Source: Flavobacteriales bacterium (GTDB taxonomy: Bacteria > Bacteroidota > Bacteroidia > NS11-12g > UBA955). Taken from it: a stretch of 17,247 nucleotides of DNA. The DNA is taken from assembly GCA_947472115.1 (NCBI GenBank), contig CANIZU010000019.1, positions 1 to 17,247 on the forward strand, read 5' to 3'. This document shows, piece after piece, positions 8,251-16,859 of this stretch. How positions within the stretch are numbered: the first letter of the stretch is position 1; every line of letters begins with the position of its first letter. Made by a program: the position numbers and the translations under genes. The notes beneath the pieces are model-generated. The model had not been told where the DNA came from, ran no database searches, and worked only from the letters and a program-made list of their open reading frames with translations.

Positions 8251-8266
8251 AGGTCAATTTCAGACC
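8251..8266. repeat. Small intergenic hairpin in convergent gap
   Basis: GGTC (8252-8255) pairs with GACC (8263-8266) around a seven-base AT-rich loop. The hairpin is preceded by AA and followed, 28 bases from its start at 8251, by a 16-base motif shared with another intergenic region. The same order and nearly the same spacing (27 bases) occurs at 12241-12283, so it may be a diverged copy of the repeat found there. It may also act as a weak bidirectional terminator between the convergent genes ending at 8169 and 8406. The remainder of 8170-8405 shows no gene. Confidence 0.3.
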
Positions 8267-8278
8267 GACGACGATGGT

Positions 8279-8294
8279 TTGTCCGATTATTCCA
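8279..8294. repeat. 16-base intergenic motif, copy 1
   Basis: The sequence TTGTCCGATTATTCCA lies in the gap between convergent genes. It differs by one base from TTGTCCGATTATCCCA at 12268-12283 in a different intergenic region, same orientation. The role is unknown. Confidence 0.5.
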
Positions 8295-8405
8295 TGTACT
8301 TCAAGATACAGTTAATACTGCTTCGCCAAAATGGTCTTTACGAATGTAAAAAAACAATACGCATCATCATAATTCTATTTTGAGATTTACGATAATTTTA
8401 AATAA

Positions 8406-8990
8406 TCAAAATCGTCTTACGGCTCTGATTCTACAATAGAAATAATTTTTGTTGCCCAGTTCGATTTTGCCTGTGAGCATATTTGCTGTATATGCACTGA
8501 ATGTGCCGCCATCTAATTCTGTACTCGTCCAATATCTCTGGGGCGCTAGAGGCTTTGTGATTTTATTGCTATCATTAGACAATACGGAGTTAATTATGTC
8601 TTGTTGAAAGTAAATTTTGAATAATTCGCTCGTTGCTGGCAAATACCAATCATCGAATTGGTCCGTTGAATAATCAAGACAGGTATTACAAGCGGTGGCA
8701 TAACCGGCCATCGCTTGTTTGATGGACTGGCAATTAGTAAATCCATCAGTGGTGGAATTTGCATTGGTTATTTTCTGTCCGTTTGATCCAGTTACCGACC
8801 ATAAACTACTATCGGCAAGATCTGAGGTTGATACTATTAATCCGTGCTCTTCCCCTTTTGAATCCCTGTTGACGTCAACAATGATTCCACCACCAAAGAT
8901 TTCACCGATGTAGTGGGGTTTCGAAATGACTTCTTTTTTACAAGAAGTCGTTACAGCGAAAATTGCAATTAAGTAAAATACTTTTTTCAT
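8406..8990 (-). CDS. Lipoprotein with DUF1566-type (Lcl C-terminal-like) domain
   Basis: The 194-residue product starts MKKVFYLIAIFAVTTSC, a short lipoprotein signal with Cys17 as the lipidation site (lipobox TTSC, without the commonest Leu at -3), followed by KKE. The mature part has the layout of DUF1566/Lcl_C-type proteins of Bacteroidota: YIGEIFGGGIIVDV (27-40) and HGLIVSTSDL (49-58) at the start, then DDWYLPATSELFKIY (113-127), YWTSTE (153-158), and the ending CRIRAVRRF (186-194). Proteins with this domain are found on cell surfaces in this phylum, but their biochemical role is not established. The gene follows the 1046-residue type B cargo gene after 33 bases on the same strand and may be cotranscribed, although a promoter-like sequence lies just upstream. 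Export to the outer leaflet is possible but not shown; there is no strongly acidic export signal after the cysteine. Confidence 0.82.
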   Translation of the reverse strand: MKKVFYLIAIFAVTTSCKKEVISKPHYIGEIFGGGIIVDVNRDSKGEEHGLIVSTSDLADSSLWSVTGSNGQKITNANSTTDGFTNCQSIKQAMAGYATACNTCLDYSTDQFDDWYLPATSELFKIYFQQDIINSVLSNDSNKITKPLAPQRYWTSTELDGGTFSAYTANMLTGKIELGNKNYFYCRIRAVRRF

Positions 8991-9001
8991 ATCAATTTTA
9001 T

Positions 9002-9032
9002 AAAATCTATTTAATTAAGATTCTCACCTCAA
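9002..9032 (-). promoter_or_regulatory. Promoter-like sequence upstream of the DUF1566 lipoprotein gene
   Basis: On the minus strand TTG (9032-9030) is followed after 20 bases by TAGATTTT (9009-9002), which matches seven of eight positions of the Bacteroidota -7 consensus TAnnTTTG (the last G is T). It overlaps the end of the upstream gene and lies 11 bases before the ATG. The spacing is right, but AT-rich sequence makes chance matches common. Confidence 0.27.
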
Positions 9033-12000
9033 CAGTGTCACCGTGCCGTTAAACGTATACTCCTTGTCTTTTTTGTAGGCTTTTATCATATAGACGTAGG
9101 CCCCGAAAGGAATGCTGTTGTCGGGTTTCCAAGTGGCTTCACTGCTTGTTTTCTCATAGATTTTTTCTCCCCAAGAATTGTAGATATTCAATGTGAATCG
9201 ATCAAATCCGTAATTGAAAACCTCAAAGGCATCGTTCAAACCATCGCTATTGGGCGTAAAAGCATTGGGAGCAAAAAGAGTGGCAGTGTATTCTAAGCAG
9301 GCTACATTACTCTCGGATACAAATTGACCATCACCACTGATCGACTGAACCCGATAACATTTTTCAAATCTCTTGGGCTCTATGAACTGCTTGTCGTTGA
9401 ATTGGGTATCCATAACTTGTCCTAACACTTTCCAATTACTTGTTTCTATTTGGTGGTTGCCGGATACGACATACTCCTTCACGCCGCCGCTGGCCGTCCA
9501 ATTCTCATAGGGTGACCACGTTAATAAAGCCGCCGCGAATTCGCTTTTGGATTGGGATTGCTGCTCCATGACACGTAAGAAAATGACTTTACCAATATTG
9601 CTTTTTCTTCCGTTGCTGTTGCCACAACTGTCTAATGCTTCAATGTGATAAGAATAACTCTGATCGATATCTTTACTTAGAAGATCCACGAAATTTGTAT
9701 CACTTAGCACCGCTGTCAACATGCCGTTACGGTAGACTTGGTAACCGCGGGCATGGGGAACGTTGCGCCATTCAGTTAAGGTTTGAGTGTTATTTAAAAC
9801 AGTGCTACGTTTGAGAAATGGTTCAATGGCGGTATCTATGCCTTGGGTGATTGTTAAATCTACAGAATCTTGGATAATACAGCCTGTTGGACCAAATAAT
9901 TGCTGGTACAGCCGTAATTTACCTGGTTGATTGATGACGGTTTGGTTTCGACCATTGGCGAAGCGATTGATCGGAGTCAGGGACGGCTTGAAACGGTAAA
10001 CCGTGGAATCTGTAAGATCTGCAAATTTTCGTCCGAACTCTATTGGAAGGGGCGTACATCCTTTGGTGAGATTTATGTCGATGCCGGGCTGCGGAGCTGG
10101 GATAATTTGTATTGAATCAATTGACTTGGCCGTGTCTTGGCAAATTCCATCCGAAACGATCAATGTGGTGATAAAACGACCTGAAGCTTTATAGGTGTGG
10201 TTCGTAGAGCCGAGGCCAATCTGATCGCCGCTTGTTTTAACAATTTCATCAGGTGGTCCACCATCACCAAAGTCCCATGACCATCTCCTATTACCTTGGT
10301 TAATATCGAAAAGTGAACTGTCTATAAACTTAACACCAACCCATTGACAATGAGCTTTTTTCTCAATAGAGAATTTGGCTTGAGGCTTTGATTTGAATCG
10401 AACCATTGTAGAATACCATTGGAAGTTTCCTTGATTATCTTCGGCGCGCAGTTTTATTAAATACTCTCCAGATTTTGGTGCTTTTATGTAGATTAATGAA
10501 TCAGCAGATGTCGTTGTAAACGAATCGTTCCATGGTAATACCCATAAGAATTTTCGGAACTGGTTGTGCGATTTATTTTTAACCAGGGTGCGTCCGCAAT
10601 CTACAGAGGCTAATGTAAAATAGACATATTTGTCGGTATATGGAGTCCAAGGTGTAGCCGGACTAATGGAAGGGTCACCTACTTTGAATAGATTCCAAAA
10701 ATCATGGTAAATTTTAAAAGTGCCTCCGTTTTTTTCAAGGAGTATAGAATTTTTCAGATAACCCATGGCTGTGCCCATCTTGTCGGGAAATGTAATTTCA
10801 CTTAAATAGATTTCCTCATTTTCAATTTTGTCGTAATGGCCAAGGTATAATTTCCTATTGGGACCAGTTGAAAAATAAATTGTCGTTAATCCAAATAGTT
10901 CGGTCCCCCAAACCTCTTTTGAATAATTTTCATTGATTACTTCATCATACCCTGACCATGACAAATCTTTATGTATTGTTTGGAAATAGATTGAATCAAA
11001 TTGATTGACCTCCGTCAAACGAATTTGAAAGAATCCCATGCCAGGGCCACTCAATCGGTCAGAAAAATAAAAAATTTCGCCATTTGGGGAGAACGCAGTG
11101 GCAGCTTTTAGGGTGTAATTCCGTGTAGAACGCAAACTTGAATTGCGAAAAGTATTACCACCAAGTCCATCGATCTTCAGTCGATTGTATGCTGAATCTC
11201 TTATTGTGTTTAGGTAAGATTGTTGAATTAATTTTCCCGACGTGGTATCCAAGGTTCCAAACATTAAATAATGCGTTAAGCCCTGTTTGCATTTTGTCAA
11301 TTGCGCAAAGGAATCTGCGATCCCGCCTTCATCAAAGATGATTCTGTTTTTGTTGGCCCATTGCTGTTGAGGGATTAGAGGGAAAAAATCTAATGACCCA
11401 AATTGATCATATGGCGTGTAAATAGGCGCTTCAAAACCAGTTTGTGTCCACTTTACCGCGGCTATTTCCCATTTTTTCACAGTGCCAGTTGTAGATACAA
11501 CCGTACTAATAATCCAATAACTATTGTTCAACTGCAAAACCACTGGCGCAGAAACGAGGATATGTGAACTCCCCCCATTGAACCATTTAATTTTGGAGCC
11601 AAACACTTTGTTGGATGCGGAATTTAGGAAATCTGATTTCAGGATTTGATAGCAGTTTTCATGATTGAACTGTTGTTTATCAATAAAATTAGAATCAGGG
11701 GAACCAAAAAAATATACTGAGTTTGTGTCCCAAATCGGCGATATCACGGACTCTCTATATTCGGCAGATGGAATACGGGCATATGTCCCTTCCTTGTTTC
11801 CGTTGGGATTGCCAGATTTTAAACTTTGATTTCCAAGGAAACGGTTGAAAATAGTGAACCGCGAAAAATAAATTAACTGATTGTTTAGCAAAACTGAATT
11901 TAATGGATGATACAGTTTGCCAGTGGAAAGACCTTGGTTGTTAAACCATGTACAAGTTTTGCAATTAACAACTGTAGGGGGTTCAGTGGAAAAATCCAGT

Positions 12001-12164
12001 GTTTTTTCATTCCGTGAACGATTATGCAGGGGCCACCAGATTGATGATTTGCTATCGTTGATAATTTGAAAATGTCTGGTATTGCTTCCTTGAGCCATTA
12101 GTTGACATGCTCCCGAAGGGAGAAGTAAAATTGTCATCACAATAAATTGAAACCAATTTTTCAT
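9024..12164 (-). CDS. Large secreted PKD protein with T9SS type B (gliding-motility-associated) C-terminal domain
   Basis: This 1046-residue protein has a signal peptide (MKNWFQFIVMTILLLPSG...) probably cut after LMAQ at residue 25. An SGAC sequence inside it resembles a lipobox but lacks the usual hydrophobic -3 residue. The N-terminal ~550 residues contain strand repeats including TAFSPNGEIFYFSDR (about 355-370), the type of line seen in TolB/WD40-like (PD40) propellers. A PKD-like domain follows at about 595-690 (SWDFGDGGPPDE, then NHTYKASGRFITTLIVSDG). A fibronectin-III-like segment lies near 805-865 (GYQVYRNGMLTAVLSD, SYSYHIEALDSCGNSNG). The C-terminus (about 955-1046) is the CHU_C/type B sorting domain: APNAFTPNSDGLNDAFEVF, LNIYNSWGEKIYE, PFGAYVYMIKAYKKD, ending FNGTVTLLR. 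It should be secreted by T9SS and stay cell-associated or be released. Its target is unknown. Upstream lies a 255-base gap with a promoter candidate and repeats. Confidence 0.9.
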   Translation of the reverse strand: MKNWFQFIVMTILLLPSGACQLMAQGSNTRHFQIINDSKSSIWWPLHNRSRNEKTLDFSTEPPTVVNCKTCTWFNNQGLSTGKLYHPLNSVLLNNQLIYFSRFTIFNRFLGNQSLKSGNPNGNKEGTYARIPSAEYRESVISPIWDTNSVYFFGSPDSNFIDKQQFNHENCYQILKSDFLNSASNKVFGSKIKWFNGGSSHILVSAPVVLQLNNSYWIISTVVSTTGTVKKWEIAAVKWTQTGFEAPIYTPYDQFGSLDFFPLIPQQQWANKNRIIFDEGGIADSFAQLTKCKQGLTHYLMFGTLDTTSGKLIQQSYLNTIRDSAYNRLKIDGLGGNTFRNSSLRSTRNYTLKAATAFSPNGEIFYFSDRLSGPGMGFFQIRLTEVNQFDSIYFQTIHKDLSWSGYDEVINENYSKEVWGTELFGLTTIYFSTGPNRKLYLGHYDKIENEEIYLSEITFPDKMGTAMGYLKNSILLEKNGGTFKIYHDFWNLFKVGDPSISPATPWTPYTDKYVYFTLASVDCGRTLVKNKSHNQFRKFLWVLPWNDSFTTTSADSLIYIKAPKSGEYLIKLRAEDNQGNFQWYSTMVRFKSKPQAKFSIEKKAHCQWVGVKFIDSSLFDINQGNRRWSWDFGDGGPPDEIVKTSGDQIGLGSTNHTYKASGRFITTLIVSDGICQDTAKSIDSIQIIPAPQPGIDINLTKGCTPLPIEFGRKFADLTDSTVYRFKPSLTPINRFANGRNQTVINQPGKLRLYQQLFGPTGCIIQDSVDLTITQGIDTAIEPFLKRSTVLNNTQTLTEWRNVPHARGYQVYRNGMLTAVLSDTNFVDLLSKDIDQSYSYHIEALDSCGNSNGRKSNIGKVIFLRVMEQQSQSKSEFAAALLTWSPYENWTASGGVKEYVVSGNHQIETSNWKVLGQVMDTQFNDKQFIEPKRFEKCYRVQSISGDGQFVSESNVACLEYTATLFAPNAFTPNSDGLNDAFEVFNYGFDRFTLNIYNSWGEKIYEKTSSEATWKPDNSIPFGAYVYMIKAYKKDKEYTFNGTVTLLR

Positions 12165-12207
12165 GTCTCTAGGTGGTCAGCATAATCCGCACATAAATGT
12201 AACTTAA

Positions 12208-12241
12208 CAAAGTTATACTTAAAAACCATAAATTTTATCAA
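12208..12241 (-). promoter_or_regulatory. Bacteroidota-type promoter candidate for the 1046-residue type B cargo gene
   Basis: On the minus strand TAACTTTG (12215-12208) matches the -7 consensus TAnnTTTG exactly. A TTG (12241-12239) lies 23 bases upstream of it, slightly longer than the usual 19-21. Transcription would start near 12203 and give a leader of about 40 bases before the ATG at 12164. The TTG overlaps the edge of the hairpin repeat at 12241-12258, which could affect promoter use. Confidence 0.42.
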
Positions 12242-12266
12242 GGCCTAATTTTAGGTCTAGTTACAA
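12231..12266. repeat. 36-bp intergenic hairpin repeat, copy 1
   Basis: This copy and 12370-12405 are direct repeats with 30 of 36 identical positions. Both begin AATTTTATC and end TTACAA. Inside lies a hairpin at 12241-12258: AGGCC pairs with GGTCT (one G-T wobble) around an eight-base loop. Compared with copy 2, the third stem pair changes from G-T to T-A, so pairing is kept. The copy lies between the promoter candidate and the 3' end of the upstream cargo gene. Confidence 0.55.
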
Positions 12267-12267
12267 A

Positions 12268-12283
12268 TTGTCCGATTATCCCA
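12268..12283. repeat. 16-base intergenic motif, copy 2
   Basis: TTGTCCGATTATCCCA directly follows hairpin repeat copy 1. It matches 15 of 16 bases of the motif at 8279-8294 in the same orientation. No function is recognised. Confidence 0.5.
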
Positions 12284-12369
12284 GATAAAGGAAAAGCAAC
12301 TTCTACTGGTAGGTTTAATGCAGGTGGAAGTATGGAGATATAGTCAAGGTTCATTGGTCTATTGTTGAC

Positions 12370-12405
12370 AATTTTATCCAGTCCGGATTTTAGGACTATT
12401 TACAA
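12370..12405. repeat. 36-bp intergenic hairpin repeat, copy 2
   Basis: This is the second copy of the element at 12231-12266, 139 bases away in direct orientation. Its hairpin is AGTCC (12380-12384) with GGACT (12393-12397), fully Watson-Crick paired. On the minus strand it begins 14 bases after the stop codon of the type B cargo gene that ends at 12420, so it may form a 3'-end structure of that mRNA. No U-run follows it. Confidence 0.55.
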
Positions 12406-12419
12406 TGTTATTGAGTAAT

Positions 12420-15400
12420 TTACTCTAACAACATTACAGTGCCGTTGTGAACATCTGATTTCAAATTGCCATTCAAATCGGTGTATTGGGTGTAAATAAG
12501 GTAAACATAATAGCCACTCATACAGCGCAAACCATTGTAATATCCGTCCCAACCATTGTTACTGGCATCGCCTTCAAAAAGCTTTTCTCCCCAACGGTTG
12601 TATATGTGCATTTGATATTGGGTATTTTTCAAAAACTGGGGTTTAAATCGCTGATTTACATCGATTTTGGATGATGGGTAAAATACATTCGGAATAAAAA
12701 TTCTTCCGTCATAATAACTTGGCAAAGTGCTACAAACCGAATCCTTGCAACCAATTGAATTTTCAATTAGTAAACAAGCAATCGCTTCCTTATTGGGCGA
12801 TGCAATTTTCAATATCGGATTTTTTCCCTTCCATTTTTGATCAATCTGCCATTGGTATTTCACAATATTCAATCCAACGCTGTTATCGGTTAAGGTAACC
12901 GAATCAGTGGCCAGATCATAATCCATAGTGAACTTCGCATTGATAGAAACCGGATTCACAAAAACACTATCGCCCACAGTTCCACAAGTATCTGAATACG
13001 ATGCTCTGTACCATTCGGCCACAACACAAGGCCTAAATTTCACAGCACCCTTGCCCATATTATAATTCCATACAACATTGGAGAAATTGGCGTTGCTATC
13101 ATTTAATTGTGCTTCGAGCCTCAACGTGTCGCCTATACAAATGGCCGATGGCTTAACGATTTTGATAGCCGGGGTTATATGATTAACAATATTTACCTTA
13201 AACGTATCAGGAATGGTGCAGAATATATTCTTTATCAATGCATTCGCTTTTACATTACCCGCTGCAAAAGTTCTCACAAACGAAGTATCATAACTATCTT
13301 CCCACCAACAAGACACGGTAGAATCTACGCTCACATATTTGTTGCGCAAATCAATTGTAGTGGTTGTCAATCCACAAATTAGGGTATCCAACAAATCTAC
13401 CTTACCCAATCCATTGGTTTTAACAACATCAAAAACATCGGCATCATACCATTGATCACAATCATCCTTGGCTTGGACCACATATTTATTGGTGGTATTT
13501 ACTTGAATGGATTTGCTGTTAGCGTTCACCGGACGCCAATTATATTCATAGGTTTCAGAATCATGACACCAAAGCGTAAGTGTTTGTCCTCTACAGAGTT
13601 TATGGGTAAAATTCAAGGTGTTATGATCCACTTTTCTCTTCACCACTTCTGCCGTTAACGGATAGGTGATGTTACACGTTTTTACCTCGCATTGATATCT
13701 GCCTGGCGTACTGGTTTTTACTAATAAATTAGAACCCCAAGAAGCAGGATTTACCCATCTCACTTCAGATAATTTGGGTGCGACAACAATAATACTGGCT
13801 TCTTGTCCAGGACAAATCCCATCGTCAGGAGCCACCAAAATATCGGGTTTGAACGTACCTAACACTTCAATTCTATTGGTGTTATATATACATTCCCCAG
13901 TGTCCTTTATTGTACAGTAATAATATCCTGGCTCCTTGGCGGTAATACTTTTTGTATTTTCACCCGTGGGATACCAAGAATATTCTTTTGCGTTTCCGGC
14001 GGTTAATTTCACTGTGCCACCCGGACAAATTTGAGCAGGATTTATGGATGAAGTAATATAAACGATCGGGTTATTGGGCACCGTTTTATAGGTCCATACA
14101 TAACACTCTTTTCCAACCGTTGTATCAGCAAATGCATAAACCGAAATGTTTTTAGAATTCCCTGAAACTTTAATTTTCCAGGGCGATAAATATGTTATTC
14201 GGGGTGTATCTGGCAGTCCCCGAACCGACCATTGATATTTAAGAAACCCTGAATCCACTGAAAAAATCCTATCCTCACTTCTACAATTGCTAAGGATACC
14301 GGTTATACTGGTTTTACGTTTCGACAAAATGATTTTTCTGCTTAAAGAAAAATCGTACACTTCACAGCCCAACTTTACTGAACCTACCGCTGATATCTTT
14401 CCAGTATCTGGAATGGGAATTTTAAAAGAAGTTTGCGGGGTGGTAATCGCATTTGCACCATTGATTTTAATTGTCACCCACATTTCTGGGTATCGGTAGA
14501 ATCCCGTTTTTTTATCCAAAACACGGATTTTAAACGTTTCAAATGGGGAATTTGTTCCCTTACAAAATCGGGTCAATGTATCTTCAAAAAAGTAAACCAA
14601 TGAATCATCTTTACCCAATCCATTCTTTTCAATATTCAATGAAGTACTTTCCAAACATTGATTATTTTTCTCAATAATTAAATCAACAGTTGCCTTTTTA
14701 CTGATACAAATACTTGGTTTACGAATCGTATCAAGATTATTCTCTTCATATATCCACTTCGTTTCTGAATCATACTGATTGGCAGAATCCAACTTGTATT
14801 TATAATCACGTACCAACCAATAATACTTCAACCCTTTGGTGTTTGATGCAGTTAAGCAAATAGAATCATTTTTACACAACACTATATTATCGGGATATTT
14901 TACCCGGTCGTAATTAATTACCGCATATTGTTGTGGTATTACTACATGCGTTTTGCTCAGGGTATCGCGATAACATTTATCTTTTGATTCGATAATCAGT
15001 TGATGATAGGTGGTTTTATCAAATGAGTAATTCTTTAACGTATTTAAAGTAATGGGCGTACTATTTAACCAATAATTCAAGTGACTACCGAATGAAGAAT
15101 TGATATCTTCAAATTCTTTGATCCATGCATACCTCAAATTTCCCCTATAACAATTGGTGTCTGATTGTTTTGTCACATCTGCCAACCATTTCGCATCCTC
15201 CGAAAACGGTTTATCCCGATACCAAGTGCGGCTGAAATTATTCATCAACTGCGATTTGTCGTCAATAATATCGGTTACAAAGCCGTTGTAGTACGACATT
15301 CCCGGATAGTACAATGACATCATTTTGCGATAAGGGCCAGGAGCATATCCCTGATAATAATCTTTACGTTCAAAATAATTACTCCAAATATTCAGGGTGA

Positions 15401-16754
15401 CCGCAACATTGGAATCCGCCGCTAATTGCAAATCATTCTTAAAGTTTCCGCAAACAACAGGCTTGTTTTTCCAAAAAACCAAATGATTGGCAAAATCCTG
15501 TTCGGTGCCTCCAATTTGCCGCTGGTACAAATTCGTTAAATCTGGTTTATAGGCAGCAATGAAAATATCACCATACCCGATATTCTTGAAACTCCAAGAC
15601 GTGTTTTTCTTGTTCAATCCGGTAAACGTGCAATCGAAATGCCCGGCGATGTAAATTTGATCCGAGGGGTCTAACATCAGCGCAGTTAAACGGCATTCAT
15701 TTTCTGAACCTTCTGTAGTATAGGTTTGCAATACTCCAAACGTATCCAAAAGCAAGATTCCCACTTGGTTATATTCTGCACTGGAATTGATTTTGGTGGT
15801 TTTGCCTTTAGATTTTACGTACAAAACAGATTGGTAATGTAAACCACATACTATCTTGTTGCTTTTTGTGAATTCGAGTCCGTTCATTGCCACACCCGCA
15901 CCACTAAAAGCAGTAACCCAACTGGTATGTGCGTTAAAATTTGTTTTAAAAACAATACATCGTGCATTGCTTTGTTGTGGGTAATAATAATCACCTAATT
16001 GAACGGTATCAGCGACAACAGCGCTAATAATGGCATTCCCTCTCGCATCAGTACACAATGCTGTTGGGTAATCATTCCCCGGACCACCAAAAGTTTGGGC
16101 TTTCACCACCACACCGGAGCTGTTGATGAGTAATAAAAAAATATCTTTGTTTTTGGCTGTTTGACCTGGATTTTTGGTACTTCGATATTGAAAGCTACCC
16201 ACACCTAAACTATCCGAAAAATAGCCCGCTGCTATGAGGTTACCCTTATCATCTGGACAAAGGAGGTTGCAATGAAATTTGTCGTTGGCCTGAATAAACA
16301 ATCGCCAAGAAACCTTGAGAGCACTATCAATTGCAGTAACAAACATGCCCTTTTTACCGGCAGGTTGGAAACCCATAGTGTTTTCGGAATAACCACCAGC
16401 AAAGGATCCACTGTAACAAGTAAGGCTGTTCCCTAGAGTACACGCGTCGCCATTTATATTGGCCCCCAAACCTCCCAAAACCATAGTTTTCAGATACAAT
16501 CCAGTATCGTTGTATTTAGCAACAAACAACTTATGACTGCCATAGGCTTGAGTAAATTGAGAATAGCCAAACTGTAAATTGGTGCCGCCATAACCGTAAA
16601 CATACAACTGATTATGGAGAGTAGCCATTTTTTCCATTCCACTTTCGAACTCAGCGTTCACGGTAGAAAGGGATCTTTTAATAATCTGACTGTATAAATT
16701 ATTACTTACAAACAGCAGCAACAGAAGCAAACAAGGTGTGCGCAGTTTGTACAT
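12420..16754 (-). CDS. Giant secreted propeller/Ig-like protein with T9SS type B C-terminal domain
   Basis: This is the largest protein in the window (1444 residues from the chosen start). The ATG at 16752-16754 gives MYKLRTPCLLLLLLFVSNN, a clean signal peptide cut near LYSQ, with GGAG six bases upstream of the ATG's AAA. An in-frame ATG at 16775 would add seven residues. Residues ~40-450 consist of repeats of the SBBP-like propeller type, for example FGGPGNDYPTALCTDARGNA (about 215-235) and IGGTEQDFANHLVFWKNKPV. A cysteine-rich series of Ig-like domains follows (CPGGTVKLTAGNAKEYSWYP; CRGQTLTLWCHDSETYEYNW). The tail (about 1350-1444) is a type B sorting domain: FIPNVFYPSSKIDVNQRF, MHIYNRWGEKLFEGDASNNG, MSGYYVYLIYTQYTD, ending HNGTVMLLE. 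In the related CHU_C proteins this region directs secretion by T9SS. It is followed by the 1046-residue type B cargo gene after 255 bases. The ligand is unknown; an adhesin-like role is inferred only from architecture. Confidence 0.9.
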   Translation of the reverse strand: MYKLRTPCLLLLLLFVSNNLYSQIIKRSLSTVNAEFESGMEKMATLHNQLYVYGYGGTNLQFGYSQFTQAYGSHKLFVAKYNDTGLYLKTMVLGGLGANINGDACTLGNSLTCYSGSFAGGYSENTMGFQPAGKKGMFVTAIDSALKVSWRLFIQANDKFHCNLLCPDDKGNLIAAGYFSDSLGVGSFQYRSTKNPGQTAKNKDIFLLLINSSGVVVKAQTFGGPGNDYPTALCTDARGNAIISAVVADTVQLGDYYYPQQSNARCIVFKTNFNAHTSWVTAFSGAGVAMNGLEFTKSNKIVCGLHYQSVLYVKSKGKTTKINSSAEYNQVGILLLDTFGVLQTYTTEGSENECRLTALMLDPSDQIYIAGHFDCTFTGLNKKNTSWSFKNIGYGDIFIAAYKPDLTNLYQRQIGGTEQDFANHLVFWKNKPVVCGNFKNDLQLAADSNVAVTLNIWSNYFERKDYYQGYAPGPYRKMMSLYYPGMSYYNGFVTDIIDDKSQLMNNFSRTWYRDKPFSEDAKWLADVTKQSDTNCYRGNLRYAWIKEFEDINSSFGSHLNYWLNSTPITLNTLKNYSFDKTTYHQLIIESKDKCYRDTLSKTHVVIPQQYAVINYDRVKYPDNIVLCKNDSICLTASNTKGLKYYWLVRDYKYKLDSANQYDSETKWIYEENNLDTIRKPSICISKKATVDLIIEKNNQCLESTSLNIEKNGLGKDDSLVYFFEDTLTRFCKGTNSPFETFKIRVLDKKTGFYRYPEMWVTIKINGANAITTPQTSFKIPIPDTGKISAVGSVKLGCEVYDFSLSRKIILSKRKTSITGILSNCRSEDRIFSVDSGFLKYQWSVRGLPDTPRITYLSPWKIKVSGNSKNISVYAFADTTVGKECYVWTYKTVPNNPIVYITSSINPAQICPGGTVKLTAGNAKEYSWYPTGENTKSITAKEPGYYYCTIKDTGECIYNTNRIEVLGTFKPDILVAPDDGICPGQEASIIVVAPKLSEVRWVNPASWGSNLLVKTSTPGRYQCEVKTCNITYPLTAEVVKRKVDHNTLNFTHKLCRGQTLTLWCHDSETYEYNWRPVNANSKSIQVNTTNKYVVQAKDDCDQWYDADVFDVVKTNGLGKVDLLDTLICGLTTTTIDLRNKYVSVDSTVSCWWEDSYDTSFVRTFAAGNVKANALIKNIFCTIPDTFKVNIVNHITPAIKIVKPSAICIGDTLRLEAQLNDSNANFSNVVWNYNMGKGAVKFRPCVVAEWYRASYSDTCGTVGDSVFVNPVSINAKFTMDYDLATDSVTLTDNSVGLNIVKYQWQIDQKWKGKNPILKIASPNKEAIACLLIENSIGCKDSVCSTLPSYYDGRIFIPNVFYPSSKIDVNQRFKPQFLKNTQYQMHIYNRWGEKLFEGDASNNGWDGYYNGLRCMSGYYVYLIYTQYTDLNGNLKSDVHNGTVMLLE

Positions 16755-16859
16755 TTTGTCTCCAATTTTACCCATGGACGAGTATATTTAAACTTTAGTT
16801 GCCTGAACTGTTCGACGTTTGATGCCTTTTTCCACAAAATCGCATTGCCTTATACTAGC

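Noticed and set aside
12413..12425. Palindrome GAGTAA-T-TTACTC over the stop codon of the giant type B cargo gene
   Set aside because: With a one-base centre it cannot form a useful hairpin with all pairs, and it is partly fixed by the Glu-stop codons.
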